Below, piece by piece: positions 56,297 to 64,000 of a stretch of 64,000 nucleotides of DNA. Positions within the stretch are counted from its first letter, which is position 1; every line of letters begins with the position of its first letter. A program made the position numbers and the translations under genes. Source of the DNA: Synergistes jonesii (GTDB taxonomy: Bacteria; Synergistota; Synergistia; Synergistales; Synergistaceae); contig NZ_JMKI01000036.1 of NCBI RefSeq assembly GCF_000712295.1, positions 124,001 through 188,000 of the forward strand. The letters run 5' to 3'. The notes beneath the pieces are model-generated. The model worked only from the letters and a program-made list of their open reading frames with translations, ran no database searches and was not told the origin of the DNA.

Positions 56297-56605
56297 TTAT
56301 TCGATCTTTCCATGACCATGCTGGGTTTCTACGACCATACCAGCCCGCAGCGGCTCGACGCAAGTCCTTACGTTGACGCGTCCATCCACGGTCATCCTGC
56401 ACTCGTTACAGCGCCCGATAGCGCAGAAGATACTGCGCGGGTCGTCGTTCTTTTGACTGTAATGCAATATCACATGACCGGCGGCAAACAGAGCGGCGGC
56501 GATAGGCTCGCCTTCAGCACCTTCCACTGGAGTCCCGTTGAAATAGAAGGTCACCATTTTCGTGCTTTCAGCTTCCCCCAGGATCGGATGATTTTTTACT
56601 CGCAT
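56297..56605 (-). CDS. [2Fe-2S] ferredoxin-like subunit (HcnA-like)
   Basis: A 102-residue protein of the sarcosine-oxidase-alpha/HcnA type. The cluster motif is CAIGRCNECRMTVDGRVNVRTC (C-x4-C-x2-C-x11-C). FYFNGTPVEGAEGEPIAAAL matches the start of such subunits. AAGGAGGTG lies before ATG 56605. It is the first intact gene of the dehydrogenase operon. Confidence 0.92.
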   Translation of the reverse strand: MRVKNHPILGEAESTKMVTFYFNGTPVEGAEGEPIAAALFAAGHVILHYSQKNDDPRSIFCAIGRCNECRMTVDGRVNVRTCVEPLRAGMVVETQHGHGKIE

Positions 56606-56664
56606 AACAACACCTCCTTTCTGAAGCAAGATAGCCCCTCTTTGTAAATCAAAACCCACTCAAC

Positions 56665-56910
56665 TCACTCAAACTGATAAAACCGGGCGGTTTTGGATGT
56701 CTGCGGCGGTTTACCAACGGAGATACCCGCCGCTAGCTCACACAAATCAATCTTCCCCTCACACAGAAGGGGAACAGCGCGTATTCCGGCAACTCTCACG
56801 CCCGCTTTCCCGTAATCGGCGAACAGACGGCGTTCAAGAATTTTCGGCTCGCCGCTTTTGCTGACGTGCTGCATTGCGATATAAACCCGTTTTGCCCCGG
56901 CTAAGAGGCC
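56665..56910 (-). pseudogene. C-terminal remnant of a CoA-transferase beta subunit
   Basis: Read from about 56907, the frame LLAGAKRVYIAMQHVSKSGE, PKILERRLF and later CEGKIDLCELAAGISV matches the C-terminal third of acyl-CoA transferase beta subunits (compare AKKVYIAMQHMSKKGK in the gene at 58878). A stop lies just before LLAGAK, and the N-terminal two thirds are absent. It stands at the upstream edge of the dehydrogenase operon. Confidence 0.75.
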
Positions 56911-57128
56911 TTATGGCTCCTCTCAAGCCGAGCGTTTTTCCTATAAATTAAATTTCAAGAGAATATGATGCTTTGGTAATAATAGTTCGTCTATCGCCGA
57001 GAGTTCCCCGCGAACTGTTGCGGTACTCGTTCTCTCTTCTAATACAATTAAGTAAGTATAAGTCTGACCAAGCCCCCAGATAGCCTTTATCTAAGGATTT
57101 TTATATCATATCGTTTTTGTCAGCGCTG

Positions 57129-58580
57129 TCAGTCGGCAATCTCCCCGCTTTCGTGAATTTTTGACACGAGCTCCATTATTTTAGGATCTGTCGGCGCGGT
57201 GAAGTTGCTGGCGACAAAGAGCACGACGAAGCTGATGGGGATGGCTACCAGCACATGGGAAAGAGGCGGCATTTTTGTAAACCAGAGAAGGTAACAGTAG
57301 CTGATCCCCCCGGACAGGCAGCTCAACAAAGCCGCCCGAGGCGTGGCCTTTTTCCACCATATTCCTAAAAGTATCGGGGCTAGCAGAGAAGAGCCGAGCA
57401 AACCGACCGCCGCAGTATACAGCATGGTAAGGAGCTTCGGCGGATTCAGCGCGAAATAGATCGCCAGCACCCCGGCTATCCAGGTTATGATCAGCCCCAT
57501 GCGCACTACCTTTTTGTCGGTAGCATCCTTATTGATATGTTTTTTGTATATATCGTTGACGGCCGCGCTGCTGACGGCGAGAATGAGCGCGTCGGTGGTG
57601 GACATCACGGCCGCCATGACGGCCGCTACGGCGATCCCTCTCATTATGGTGTTCGGCAGGAAATATTCCATCACCCTGAGAAAGACGGTATCCGCATCTT
57701 TGAGGTTCGGGAAGAGGACGTGTCCGGCAGAAGCGACCGCGAGGACGCCGACGACCGTCAGAATGGCGTAGAAGACCATGGAATAGTTCAGAGAGAGTTT
57801 TGCCGAGTAAGAGTCTCTGGCTGTGAAGACTCTCATTACCAGATGCGGGACTGTGCAGCCGGCGATGAGCCAGACGACGAAAGCGCCGGCATAGCTTATG
57901 AACGACATCTCTTTTAAATGGCCGAAGGCGGGGCTGGCGGCGGTCGCCTTCCCCAGCAGGGGAGTTACTCCGCCAAAGGAGGCGAAGACGACGAGGGAGA
58001 GCAAGATGACTACGGCGAACATCAGGATGCCCTGTAATACGTCGGTCAATGTTATCGCCCACATTCCGCCGATTGAGACGTAGAGGGTGAAGACTATCGC
58101 CGTTATTATCACCGCATAATGATACGGCAGCCCCAGCAGATATACGACGGTGATGCCGGCGGCTTTAAGCTGAGCGACGATATATACTTCCATCGCGACC
58201 ATAATTATGAGAGGAACGACGATGCTCAGCGCTTTATTGTTATACCTTATATTCAGGTACTCCGGAACGGTGCGGACCTTTAGATCTCTCAAATGCTCCG
58301 CCACCAGGATCGCCGCGAAGGGAAAGCCTACGACGGCCCCGGCGTACATGGCAAAGACGTAAGGGACTCCGGCGTTGTAGGCGAGGCCGTTGACGCCCAA
58401 TATGGAGCCGCCGCTGCCAAGCGCGGCCATCAGCGCCCACGAATTGGCGAATGTTCCTATCTTTCTCCCGGCGACCCAATAATCGTCCGAGGAAGAAGAA
58501 ACTTTCCTGCTGGCCCATATTCCGATTATTATACAAATAAGGATATAAGATACAGTAAGCGACAGTTCGACAATTTTCAT
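57129..58580 (-). CDS. Sodium:solute symporter (SSS family)
   Basis: A 483-residue membrane transporter with about 13 helices, of the PutP/PanF kind. It begins SLTVSYILICIIIGIWASRK and has SSDDYWVAGRKIG, GGSILGVNGLAYNAGVPYVF, and the Na+ site region MAAVMSTTDALILAVSSA. The substrate may be an amino acid or a carboxylic acid. It is the last gene of the thiolase/CoA-transferase operon and may import the acid that the CoA-transferase activates. AAGGAG precedes the ATG. A small membrane protein is encoded just upstream. Confidence 0.94.
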   Translation of the reverse strand: MKIVELSLTVSYILICIIIGIWASRKVSSSSDDYWVAGRKIGTFANSWALMAALGSGGSILGVNGLAYNAGVPYVFAMYAGAVVGFPFAAILVAEHLRDLKVRTVPEYLNIRYNNKALSIVVPLIIMVAMEVYIVAQLKAAGITVVYLLGLPYHYAVIITAIVFTLYVSIGGMWAITLTDVLQGILMFAVVILLSLVVFASFGGVTPLLGKATAASPAFGHLKEMSFISYAGAFVVWLIAGCTVPHLVMRVFTARDSYSAKLSLNYSMVFYAILTVVGVLAVASAGHVLFPNLKDADTVFLRVMEYFLPNTIMRGIAVAAVMAAVMSTTDALILAVSSAAVNDIYKKHINKDATDKKVVRMGLIITWIAGVLAIYFALNPPKLLTMLYTAAVGLLGSSLLAPILLGIWWKKATPRAALLSCLSGGISYCYLLWFTKMPPLSHVLVAIPISFVVLFVASNFTAPTDPKIMELVSKIHESGEIAD

Positions 58581-58595
58581 ATAAAATTCGCTCCT

Positions 58596-58799
58596 TTATT
58601 TACTATCCTTGCTCTTGAGTACGAAGAAAAGGGTGACGAGCGGAGCCGCGAACATTAAAAGTCCCTGCACCCAGCCGAAGAGCGCGATCCCGTATATCAA
58701 CGATGTCGATCTGATAGGCAAAAAAGATATGACACACAAAATCACCAGCGCGACAAAACAGATGAAGTCAGTTTTTTTCATTGAAAACCAGTTGTTCAT
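58596..58799 (-). CDS. Small two-helix membrane protein beside the symporter
   Basis: A 67-residue protein with two membrane helices (DFICFVALVILCVISFLPI and YGIALFGWVQGLLMFAAPLVTLFFV) and short charged ends. GGAAGGGG precedes its ATG. It is 15 bases before the symporter gene. Small partners of SSS symporters (DUF997/DUF3311 types) are common; I do not recognise the exact family. Confidence 0.75.
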   Translation of the reverse strand: MNNWFSMKKTDFICFVALVILCVISFLPIRSTSLIYGIALFGWVQGLLMFAAPLVTLFFVLKSKDSK

Positions 58800-58877
58800 T
58801 TTTTCGCCCCTTCCAACTTAACAAACTAAAGATAATTTGAGCTATTTCGTCTGCTCCTTATCTGACTTTACTTGCAA

Positions 58878-59555
58878 TCAAAAACGCCCGAGCTCTTCGG
58901 AGACGGCAAAAGAGGCTTCTGTGATCTCTTTTAATTCCTCCACGGTTATCTGACTGGATATTTCCCTGAGAACCATCTTTCCCCCTTCAAAGCGGAATGA
59001 AGCGTATTCTGTGACGATCACGTCGGCCGCGCCGTAGCCGGTTATCGGCAAAGCACATTTTTTTACAATTTTGCTTTTACCTTTTTTAGACATGTGCTGC
59101 ATCGCTATATAGACTTTTTTAGCGCCCGATACCAAGTCCATCGCGCCGCCTACGCCGAGCATTTTGCCGTTGGGGATTATCCAGTTGGCGATGTTGCCTT
59201 CTTCGTCCACTTCGAACGCTCCGATGACGGTCGCGTCGACGTGTCCGCCGCGGATCATTCCAAAAGAGTCGGCGCTGTTCATATAGCTGCATCCCTTCGT
59301 CTCCGTGACCTTTACCCTACTGGCGTTTATCAGCAACGGGTCGATATGGGCCTCGTCCGCCACGGGCCCCACTCCCAACATGCCGTTTTCGGCCTGCAAG
59401 AAAACTCGCTTGCTCGTTATGTAATCAGCCACCATCGTGGGGATGCCGACGCCGAGATTGATAAACAAGTCGTGTCCTCTGCTCATTTCATCAAATTCTT
59501 TGGCGATGTATTTCGCTATTCTGACCTTCGCATCTTCTTCCGTAAAAGTAAACAT
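58878..59555 (-). CDS. Acyl-CoA:acid CoA-transferase, subunit B
   Basis: A 225-residue subunit of a class I CoA-transferase (SCOT/AtoA type). The catalytic Glu is in FLQAENGMLGVGP. The oxyanion region FGMIRGGHVDATVIGAFEVD and GVGGAMDLVSGAKKVYIAMQH are typical. It transfers CoA between an acyl-CoA and a carboxylic acid such as acetoacetate or butyrate. The ATG at 59555 follows AAGGAG and begins 2 bases after the subunit A stop. Confidence 0.95.
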   Translation of the reverse strand: MFTFTEEDAKVRIAKYIAKEFDEMSRGHDLFINLGVGIPTMVADYITSKRVFLQAENGMLGVGPVADEAHIDPLLINASRVKVTETKGCSYMNSADSFGMIRGGHVDATVIGAFEVDEEGNIANWIIPNGKMLGVGGAMDLVSGAKKVYIAMQHMSKKGKSKIVKKCALPITGYGAADVIVTEYASFRFEGGKMVLREISSQITVEELKEITEASFAVSEELGRF

Positions 59556-59557
59556 TT

Positions 59558-60226
59558 CTAACAACTCCTTAATACGATTGCGTCTACATAGATATGCGGC
59601 GTTACGATGCTCTCGGGGTCAAGGGCTCCCGCCGGCACTATCTCTCCCACCTCGGCTATCACCGTTTGAGCGGCCGTCGCCATTACAGGGTTGAAATTTC
59701 TGGCGGTCTTGTGGTAAACGAGGTTTCCCAGCTCATCGGCTTTATCGGCGCAAATGAGGGCTACGTCGCCCCGGATGGCCTCCTGGAGCAGATACGTTTC
59801 TCCGTCGAATTCTTTTGTCTCTCTGCCTTTCGCAAGCTCCGTGCCCACCGCCGTTTTGGTGTAGAAGCCGGCGCTTCCTACTCCGGCCGCCCTTATGCCT
59901 TCTGCGAACGACCCCTGGGGTATAAGCTCTACGGTGATTTCGCCGGCGTTGTACGCCGCTGCGACTTCGGTGTTCCAATTGTAATAAGTGCCGATGAGCC
60001 CCTTTATTTTCTTTTTGGTCAGCAGCTGCCCCAAGCCTATGTTGGGGGAGCCTAGATCATTGCTTATTATCGTAAGCTCTTTTTTATCGCTTTCTACCAG
60101 CGCTTTGATGAGCTGTTTCGGATCGCCGGCGTTGCCGAAGCCGCTGATGAATATTTTGTCTCCGTCTTTTATCAATCCGATCGCTTCCTCAAAAGAACGA
60201 AGCTTCGTGCATTCTATTTTGTTCAT
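59558..60226 (-). CDS. Acyl-CoA:acid CoA-transferase, subunit A
   Basis: A 222-residue partner of subunit B. It contains the glycine-rich CoA loop IFISGFGNAGDPKQLIKAL and GLIGTYYNWNTEVAAAYN, and ends with AEVGEIVPAGALDPESIVTP. Class I CoA-transferases need both subunits. It lies between the thiolase gene (20 bases upstream) and subunit B. Together these genes convert acetoacetyl- or 3-oxoacyl-CoA and a free acid. Confidence 0.95.
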   Translation of the reverse strand: MNKIECTKLRSFEEAIGLIKDGDKIFISGFGNAGDPKQLIKALVESDKKELTIISNDLGSPNIGLGQLLTKKKIKGLIGTYYNWNTEVAAAYNAGEITVELIPQGSFAEGIRAAGVGSAGFYTKTAVGTELAKGRETKEFDGETYLLQEAIRGDVALICADKADELGNLVYHKTARNFNPVMATAAQTVIAEVGEIVPAGALDPESIVTPHIYVDAIVLRSC

Positions 60227-60246
60227 CCCCTGCACCCCCCAGCCGT

Positions 60247-61446
60247 TTAGATTCTTTCAAAGGCCATGGCCATTCCCAGCCCGCCTGCGACGCAGATCGT
60301 CGCCAGCCCGTAGCGGACGCCTCTTTTCTGCATTTCATAAAGCAAGGTGGTCGTGATTCTGGAGCCGGAGCATCCGAGAGGATGCCCCAACGCGATGGCA
60401 CCGCCGTTGACGTTGACTATCTCTCTGTTTAATCCGAGTTCGTTTATACAGGCGACCGACTGCGCCGCGAACGCCTCGTTGAGTTCTATGAGCTCGAAGT
60501 CTTCGAGTTTGAGCTTTTGCGGCTCAAGTATTTTCATCAGCTTGCGCGTGGCGGCCACCGGTCCTATTCCCATTATGCGCGGGTCCACTCCCACGGCGCA
60601 CCCTGCGATGATGCGCGCCATGGGCTTCAGCCCGAGTTCTTCTACCTTTTCTTTTGACGCCACCAGCACCGCGGCCGCCCCGTCGTTGCGTCCCGACGCG
60701 TTCCCCGCGGTCACGAAGCCGTTTGGGAATACGGTTTTCAGTTTCGAAAGTTTTTCCATGTTGGTGTTGCGTTTGGGGAATTCGTCCGTGTCGAAAATAA
60801 TCGGGTCTTTCTTGCGCTGCGGAACGATTACAGGTACGATCTCGTCTTTAAAGCGCCCGGAATCGATCGCGGCGACGGCCCTCGTCTGGCTTTCCAGAGC
60901 GAATTCGTCCTGCGCCTCGCGGGATATGTCGAATTGCCTCGCTATGTTGTCGGCGGTCTGAATCATCGAGAATGTCCCGTAGATGTCGTTGGGCTGGCTT
61001 TTAGGCTGGCTTTCTATATTGGGGTCTACAAATACGCCGTTGCCGTTGCCGACCCCGAATCTGGCGTTGCGGACGTAAAAGGGGGCCGTGCTCATGCTCT
61101 CTACTCCGCCCGTCAGAACGATGTCCGAATATCCGCACTGAATTTGCTGCATGCCGTTGAGTATAGCCTGCATCCCGGAGGCGCATTGGCGGTGAACGGT
61201 GTATGCCGGCGTCGACTCCGGGATCTGCAGCATGAGAGACACGACTCTTGCAATGTTGGGGGCGTCCGTTGTCTGCTTCGCCTGCCCGCAAATTACCTCG
61301 TCGATTATGTCTCTGTTGATGCCAGCTTTGTTTATGGCCCCTTCGAGGGCGACCCGCAGCAGCTCTTCGGGCTGCGTGTTCTTCAGGGTTCCGCCAATCG
61401 ATCCGACGGCCGTTCTCGCCGCCGAAGCCACATACACTTCATTCAT
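60247..61446 (-). CDS. Thiolase (acetyl-CoA acetyltransferase)
   Basis: A 399-residue thiolase with nucleophile Cys88 in HRQCASGMQ, NEAFAAQ, the catalytic His in GGAIALGHPLG, and the second Cys in ATICVAGGLGMA. It splits or makes acetoacetyl-CoA. The nucleophile segment reads QCASG rather than CCSSG, and the last Cys is kept. It is the first gene of the operon that continues with the CoA-transferase, a small membrane protein and the SSS symporter. Confidence 0.95.
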   Translation of the reverse strand: MNEVYVASAARTAVGSIGGTLKNTQPEELLRVALEGAINKAGINRDIIDEVICGQAKQTTDAPNIARVVSLMLQIPESTPAYTVHRQCASGMQAILNGMQQIQCGYSDIVLTGGVESMSTAPFYVRNARFGVGNGNGVFVDPNIESQPKSQPNDIYGTFSMIQTADNIARQFDISREAQDEFALESQTRAVAAIDSGRFKDEIVPVIVPQRKKDPIIFDTDEFPKRNTNMEKLSKLKTVFPNGFVTAGNASGRNDGAAAVLVASKEKVEELGLKPMARIIAGCAVGVDPRIMGIGPVAATRKLMKILEPQKLKLEDFELIELNEAFAAQSVACINELGLNREIVNVNGGAIALGHPLGCSGSRITTTLLYEMQKRGVRYGLATICVAGGLGMAMAFERI

Positions 61447-61793
61447 TGTTTACCATCGACCTTTCATCGTGTGCTGCGGACGTCTTGATTATTCGTAATA
61501 TATCAAACGCCCCTGTAAACTCAGGTAATTTATCTATGCTTATGGTATCTATGGATAATTATTTTAAAAATGTTTTGTGAAATAAAAATCAGAGGGCTTT
61601 TTTGTAACGCAACACAAATCATTCGATAGTGCTACAATAGGCGTGGTCGAAATAATGCGGCTATAAGGCGTCCTTTCGTTTATATATATTTTAATTTGTA
61701 TAAATAAATAAAAAATATGCTATGTTTTTATATGAAAATAAAAAGAATGAAATAAAACATCCTTTTATAATATAGGCGAGAGGAGGGAAAGTC
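61447..61793. other. Divergent control region between the thiolase operon and the PucR-type regulator
   Basis: A 347-base AT-rich gap that should hold both promoters and the regulator's binding sites. The right part (61680-61760) is almost pure AT. No gene is seen. Confidence 0.5.
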
Positions 61794-63380
61794 GTGCGTG
61801 AGTTTATAGATGTCGAATGGCTTACGGAAATATCCATGTTCAAAAATCATATAAGGCTCGTCGCCGGCAAGGGAGGGCTCGACCGCCACGTGACATATGT
61901 AACTGTGCAAGAAGCGCCTGACTTTTATAAACAAATCGAAGGCGGGGAGTTCGTCCTTTCCACGTGGTATGCCTTCAAGGATGATATGGACGCAGGGCTC
62001 GACGCCATACGCAACCTGTGCGGCATGGCCTCCGGGGTCTGCATCAAGGTCAATAGGTTTATCGATAAGCTGCCGCCGGAGTATCTAAAGTGCGCGGATG
62101 AGTTCAACCTCCCGCTGTTCATCGTGGACAAGAGCGTCAAATTCCGCGAGATCATAAAAAGCATTACCCTTGAGATCAATATGGCGCACGTCAACGTTTT
62201 GGTTCAATTGAACGATTATTATACATACCTCTTCCAAACGGCCCTGGAAAACGGGAGCGCCGATTCCATGCTGCTCGACTTCGCCAAACGCTCCGGATTG
62301 ATCGCGATTACGGTTTCCGCGGATTTTAAACAGCTACGCGGTATGCGCTCATTTCAAAAGCTGCCCGAGCATGAATACAGGCTTCAGGTTATAAAGGATA
62401 TTATCAGCCTGAACTCCAGCCCCGTGAAATATTTCTGTGAAAATGAGTACCACATTTTCCCGTGTATCGCGCGAGGGTACTGCTACGGCTATCTAGTCGT
62501 GCTGAGCGCCAATATGTTGTCAGAACGCCAGCGTCTGTATATCGCCCAGCTGGTCAATATCATAACGATAAAATGGCTCGATCGGCAGGAGAAAGAGAAC
62601 GATACGCTGCTTTCTCTGTTGGAGATGATTCTAAACAGTCCGGAAAAGGATCAGGAGCGTATAATTCAGTTTTTTAATAAGAAGTCGATAGATTATACTT
62701 CCGGGATACGAGCTATTCAAATAAAATACGACAAACCCAATAAAAGCGACACTAAGGTCAATTTCGCAGTGGTCCAGCGTTTCTTGGCCGACATGATCGC
62801 GATAAAGCCAAATCTCTTATATATATGGGATAAGCCGGCCGACTCCTTTACTCTTCTGATAGATAAGCAGACCCGGGAAGGAGACGACCTTTCTCACGGC
62901 TTTTTGCACAGCGTCGCGAAGATTTCGGAGAACTACAGGGATATATCGGTGTCGATCGGACCGGTGGTGACGGCTGTTTCTGATATCCGAGTCAGCATAA
63001 AGATGGCGAAAAACTCTTTCTTATTCAAGAGCGGCGATGAGTCGAACGTCATATGTTATAAGGAAAACTTGATGCAGTTTGCGCTGCTCGGAGGCGCCGA
63101 TTCGAGAGAAAGCGATTTTTTCCTGGAGTATACGATAATACCTTTGATAGAACACGACCGCTGCCATGACGACCTTATTATGGAGACGCTTTCCTGCGTG
63201 GTTGAAAACGCTACTTTGGAGCAGGCCGCCAAAAAGCAAAATATCCACGTCAATTCCGTCCGCTATCGATTGCAAAAAATTAAAAATATATGCGGTTTGG
63301 ATTTTTTTAATCAAAACGAAAAATATATTATGATAATCGCCTATATGATTTATAAAAACAGAAAAAAATATTGTTACTGA
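61794..63380 (+). CDS. PucR-family transcriptional regulator
   Basis: A 528-residue regulator. The N-terminal PucR domain starts TEISMFKNHIRLVAGKGGLD and includes GEFVLSTWYAFKDDM. The middle is a GGDEF-like/CdaR region (about 300-420). The C-terminal helix-turn-helix reads ATLEQAAKKQNIHVNSVRYRLQKIKNICG. Such proteins turn on operons for purine, amine or amino-acid use. It is divergent from the thiolase/CoA-transferase/symporter operon and is the likely activator. The start is GTG 61794 with GGAGGG before it. Its AT-rich composition differs from its neighbours. Confidence 0.92.
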   Translation: MREFIDVEWLTEISMFKNHIRLVAGKGGLDRHVTYVTVQEAPDFYKQIEGGEFVLSTWYAFKDDMDAGLDAIRNLCGMASGVCIKVNRFIDKLPPEYLKCADEFNLPLFIVDKSVKFREIIKSITLEINMAHVNVLVQLNDYYTYLFQTALENGSADSMLLDFAKRSGLIAITVSADFKQLRGMRSFQKLPEHEYRLQVIKDIISLNSSPVKYFCENEYHIFPCIARGYCYGYLVVLSANMLSERQRLYIAQLVNIITIKWLDRQEKENDTLLSLLEMILNSPEKDQERIIQFFNKKSIDYTSGIRAIQIKYDKPNKSDTKVNFAVVQRFLADMIAIKPNLLYIWDKPADSFTLLIDKQTREGDDLSHGFLHSVAKISENYRDISVSIGPVVTAVSDIRVSIKMAKNSFLFKSGDESNVICYKENLMQFALLGGADSRESDFFLEYTIIPLIEHDRCHDDLIMETLSCVVENATLEQAAKKQNIHVNSVRYRLQKIKNICGLDFFNQNEKYIMIIAYMIYKNRKKYCY

Positions 63381-63400
63381 CGCAGAACAACGGCCCAAAC

Positions 63401-63430
63401 AAAAAGGACGGGCAAGAGCCCGTCCTTTTT
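63401..63430. terminator. Bidirectional terminator between pucR-type gene and glutamate dehydrogenase
   Basis: AAAAAGGACGGGC (63401-63413) pairs perfectly with GCCCGTCCTTTTT (63418-63430). It serves both convergent genes. Confidence 0.92.
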
Positions 63431-63450
63431 ATAAATAGCAGGCTTTTCTA

Positions 63451-64000
63451 TTAGAGGAAGAAGCCCTTCGTCCTGAGCCCGTCGGCGACGCGCTTGATCG
63501 CGACGAGGAAGGCCGCGCGGCGCATCTTGACGTTGTGCTCCTCTGCGTAGTCCCAAACTCTCTTGAAGTTGTCCTTCATGATCGGGACTAAGCGGCTGTT
63601 GTACTCTTCCTCCGTCCAGAAGAAACCGGCGAGGTCCTGTACCCATTCAAAGTATGAGCCGATGACGCCGCCGCTGTTCGCGAGGAAGTCGGGGACCACG
63701 AGGATCCCGCGCTCGTCGAGAATCTTGTCGCCTTCCGGCTTTGTCGGGCCGTTGGCGCCTTCGACGATATATTTGCATTTCAGCTTGCCGGCGTTCTTTT
63801 CGTTGATGACGCCTTCAAGGGCGCAAGGTGAAAGAACGAGGCACTCCTGCTCGAGGATCGCGTTGCCGTCCATCTTCTGGAGGCCGGGCTCGTCGTATCC
63901 TTCAAGGATGCGTTTCGGATGCTTCTCGACGTGCGCCTTGGCGGCGACGACGTCGATTCCCTTCGGGTTGTAGTAGCCGCCGGTGATGTCGCTGATGCCG
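63451..64000 (-). CDS. gdhA: Glutamate dehydrogenase (Glu/Leu/Phe/Val type), C-terminal part
   Basis: The last 182 codons of an amino-acid dehydrogenase that interconverts glutamate and 2-oxoglutarate plus ammonia. The frame is open to the window edge on the minus strand (SDITGGYYNPKGIDVVAAK...). Typical are KCKYIVEGANGPTKPEGDKIL, the C-terminal hinge LANSGGVIGSYFEWVQDL and the final helix. The N-terminal catalytic domain is outside the window. It would regenerate 2-oxoglutarate for the many aminotransferases around. Confidence 0.95.
   Translation of the reverse strand, partial: GISDITGGYYNPKGIDVVAAKAHVEKHPKRILEGYDEPGLQKMDGNAILEQECLVLSPCALEGVINEKNAGKLKCKYIVEGANGPTKPEGDKILDERGILVVPDFLANSGGVIGSYFEWVQDLAGFFWTEEEYNSRLVPIMKDNFKRVWDYAEEHNVKMRRAAFLVAIKRVADGLRTKGFFL

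Overview
The window looks like chromosomal DNA of an anaerobic, amino-acid-fermenting bacterium. Many class III aminotransferases, a lysine 6-aminotransferase, Mo-hydroxylases, ferredoxins, CoA-transferase/thiolase genes, sodium symporters and a glutamate dehydrogenase would fit a member of the Synergistota such as a Cloacibacillus relative. This placement is an inference from gene content; there is no rRNA or other marker in the window. Base composition is uneven: the first 9 kb and the transposon-rich parts are near 50% GC, while 30.5-46 kb is very GC-rich, which suggests mosaic ancestry.

Layout. (1) 1-8.7 kb: a type I restriction-modification operon, hsdM(partial)-rhuM-hsdS-hsdR, followed by an AAA/OLD-like ATPase. 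The hsdS gene carries a run of 11.75 ACAG tetranucleotides at its 3' end, just before an extra target-recognition domain in another frame, and a 12-bp TAEL-type spacer repeat between its first two recognition domains. (2) 8.8-10.3 kb: a decayed IS256-family element. (3) 10.6-17.5 kb: a three-subunit molybdenum hydroxylase with the maturation protein YqeB, bracketed by two paralogous AraC regulators. (4) 17.8-24.9 kb: an EamA transporter, then a minus-strand group of RibBA, lysine 6-aminotransferase, ferredoxin, flavoprotein, a second class III aminotransferase and a cysteine hydrolase. (5) 25.5-28.3 kb: a nest of transposon remains (IS481 fragment, IS256 pseudogene split by an apparently intact IS5-type element). 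(6) 28.4-30.2 kb: a TM1266-like ACT protein and an unrecognised secreted protein. (7) 30.6-38.2 kb: alpha-2-macroglobulin and penicillin-binding protein 1C, a known periplasmic defence/repair pair. (8) 38.2-40.8 kb: CGGC protein, dicarboxylate/amino-acid symporter, PepSY protein. (9) 41-45 kb: a ferrous-iron operon (feoA-feoA-feoB-small Cys-rich protein) followed upstream by a decayed tandem duplicate, both with the same promoter and the inverted repeat TTAGC-N4-GCTAA. (10) 45-46 kb: split chromate transporter. (11) 46.6-49.4 kb: a one-chain Mo aldehyde oxidoreductase. (12) 49.8-56.6 kb: an amine/amino-acid oxidation operon: 2Fe-2S protein, NAD-type flavoprotein, 4Fe-4S protein, BFD-like protein, DadA-type flavoprotein, RidA, aminotransferase and transporter, flanked by two CoA-transferase remnants. 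(13) 57.1-63.4 kb: thiolase, CoA-transferase A/B, small membrane protein and a sodium:solute symporter, with a divergent PucR-type regulator. (14) The right edge holds the C-terminal part of a glutamate dehydrogenase.

How it works together. Most metabolic genes serve uptake and oxidative or transaminating breakdown of amino acids or amines, with electrons going to ferredoxins and flavoproteins and carbon skeletons ending as CoA esters. The candidate systems most worth a second look are the three-recognition-domain phase-variable HsdS, the duplicated feo operon with its operator set, and the multi-subunit dehydrogenase operon at 53-56.6 kb.
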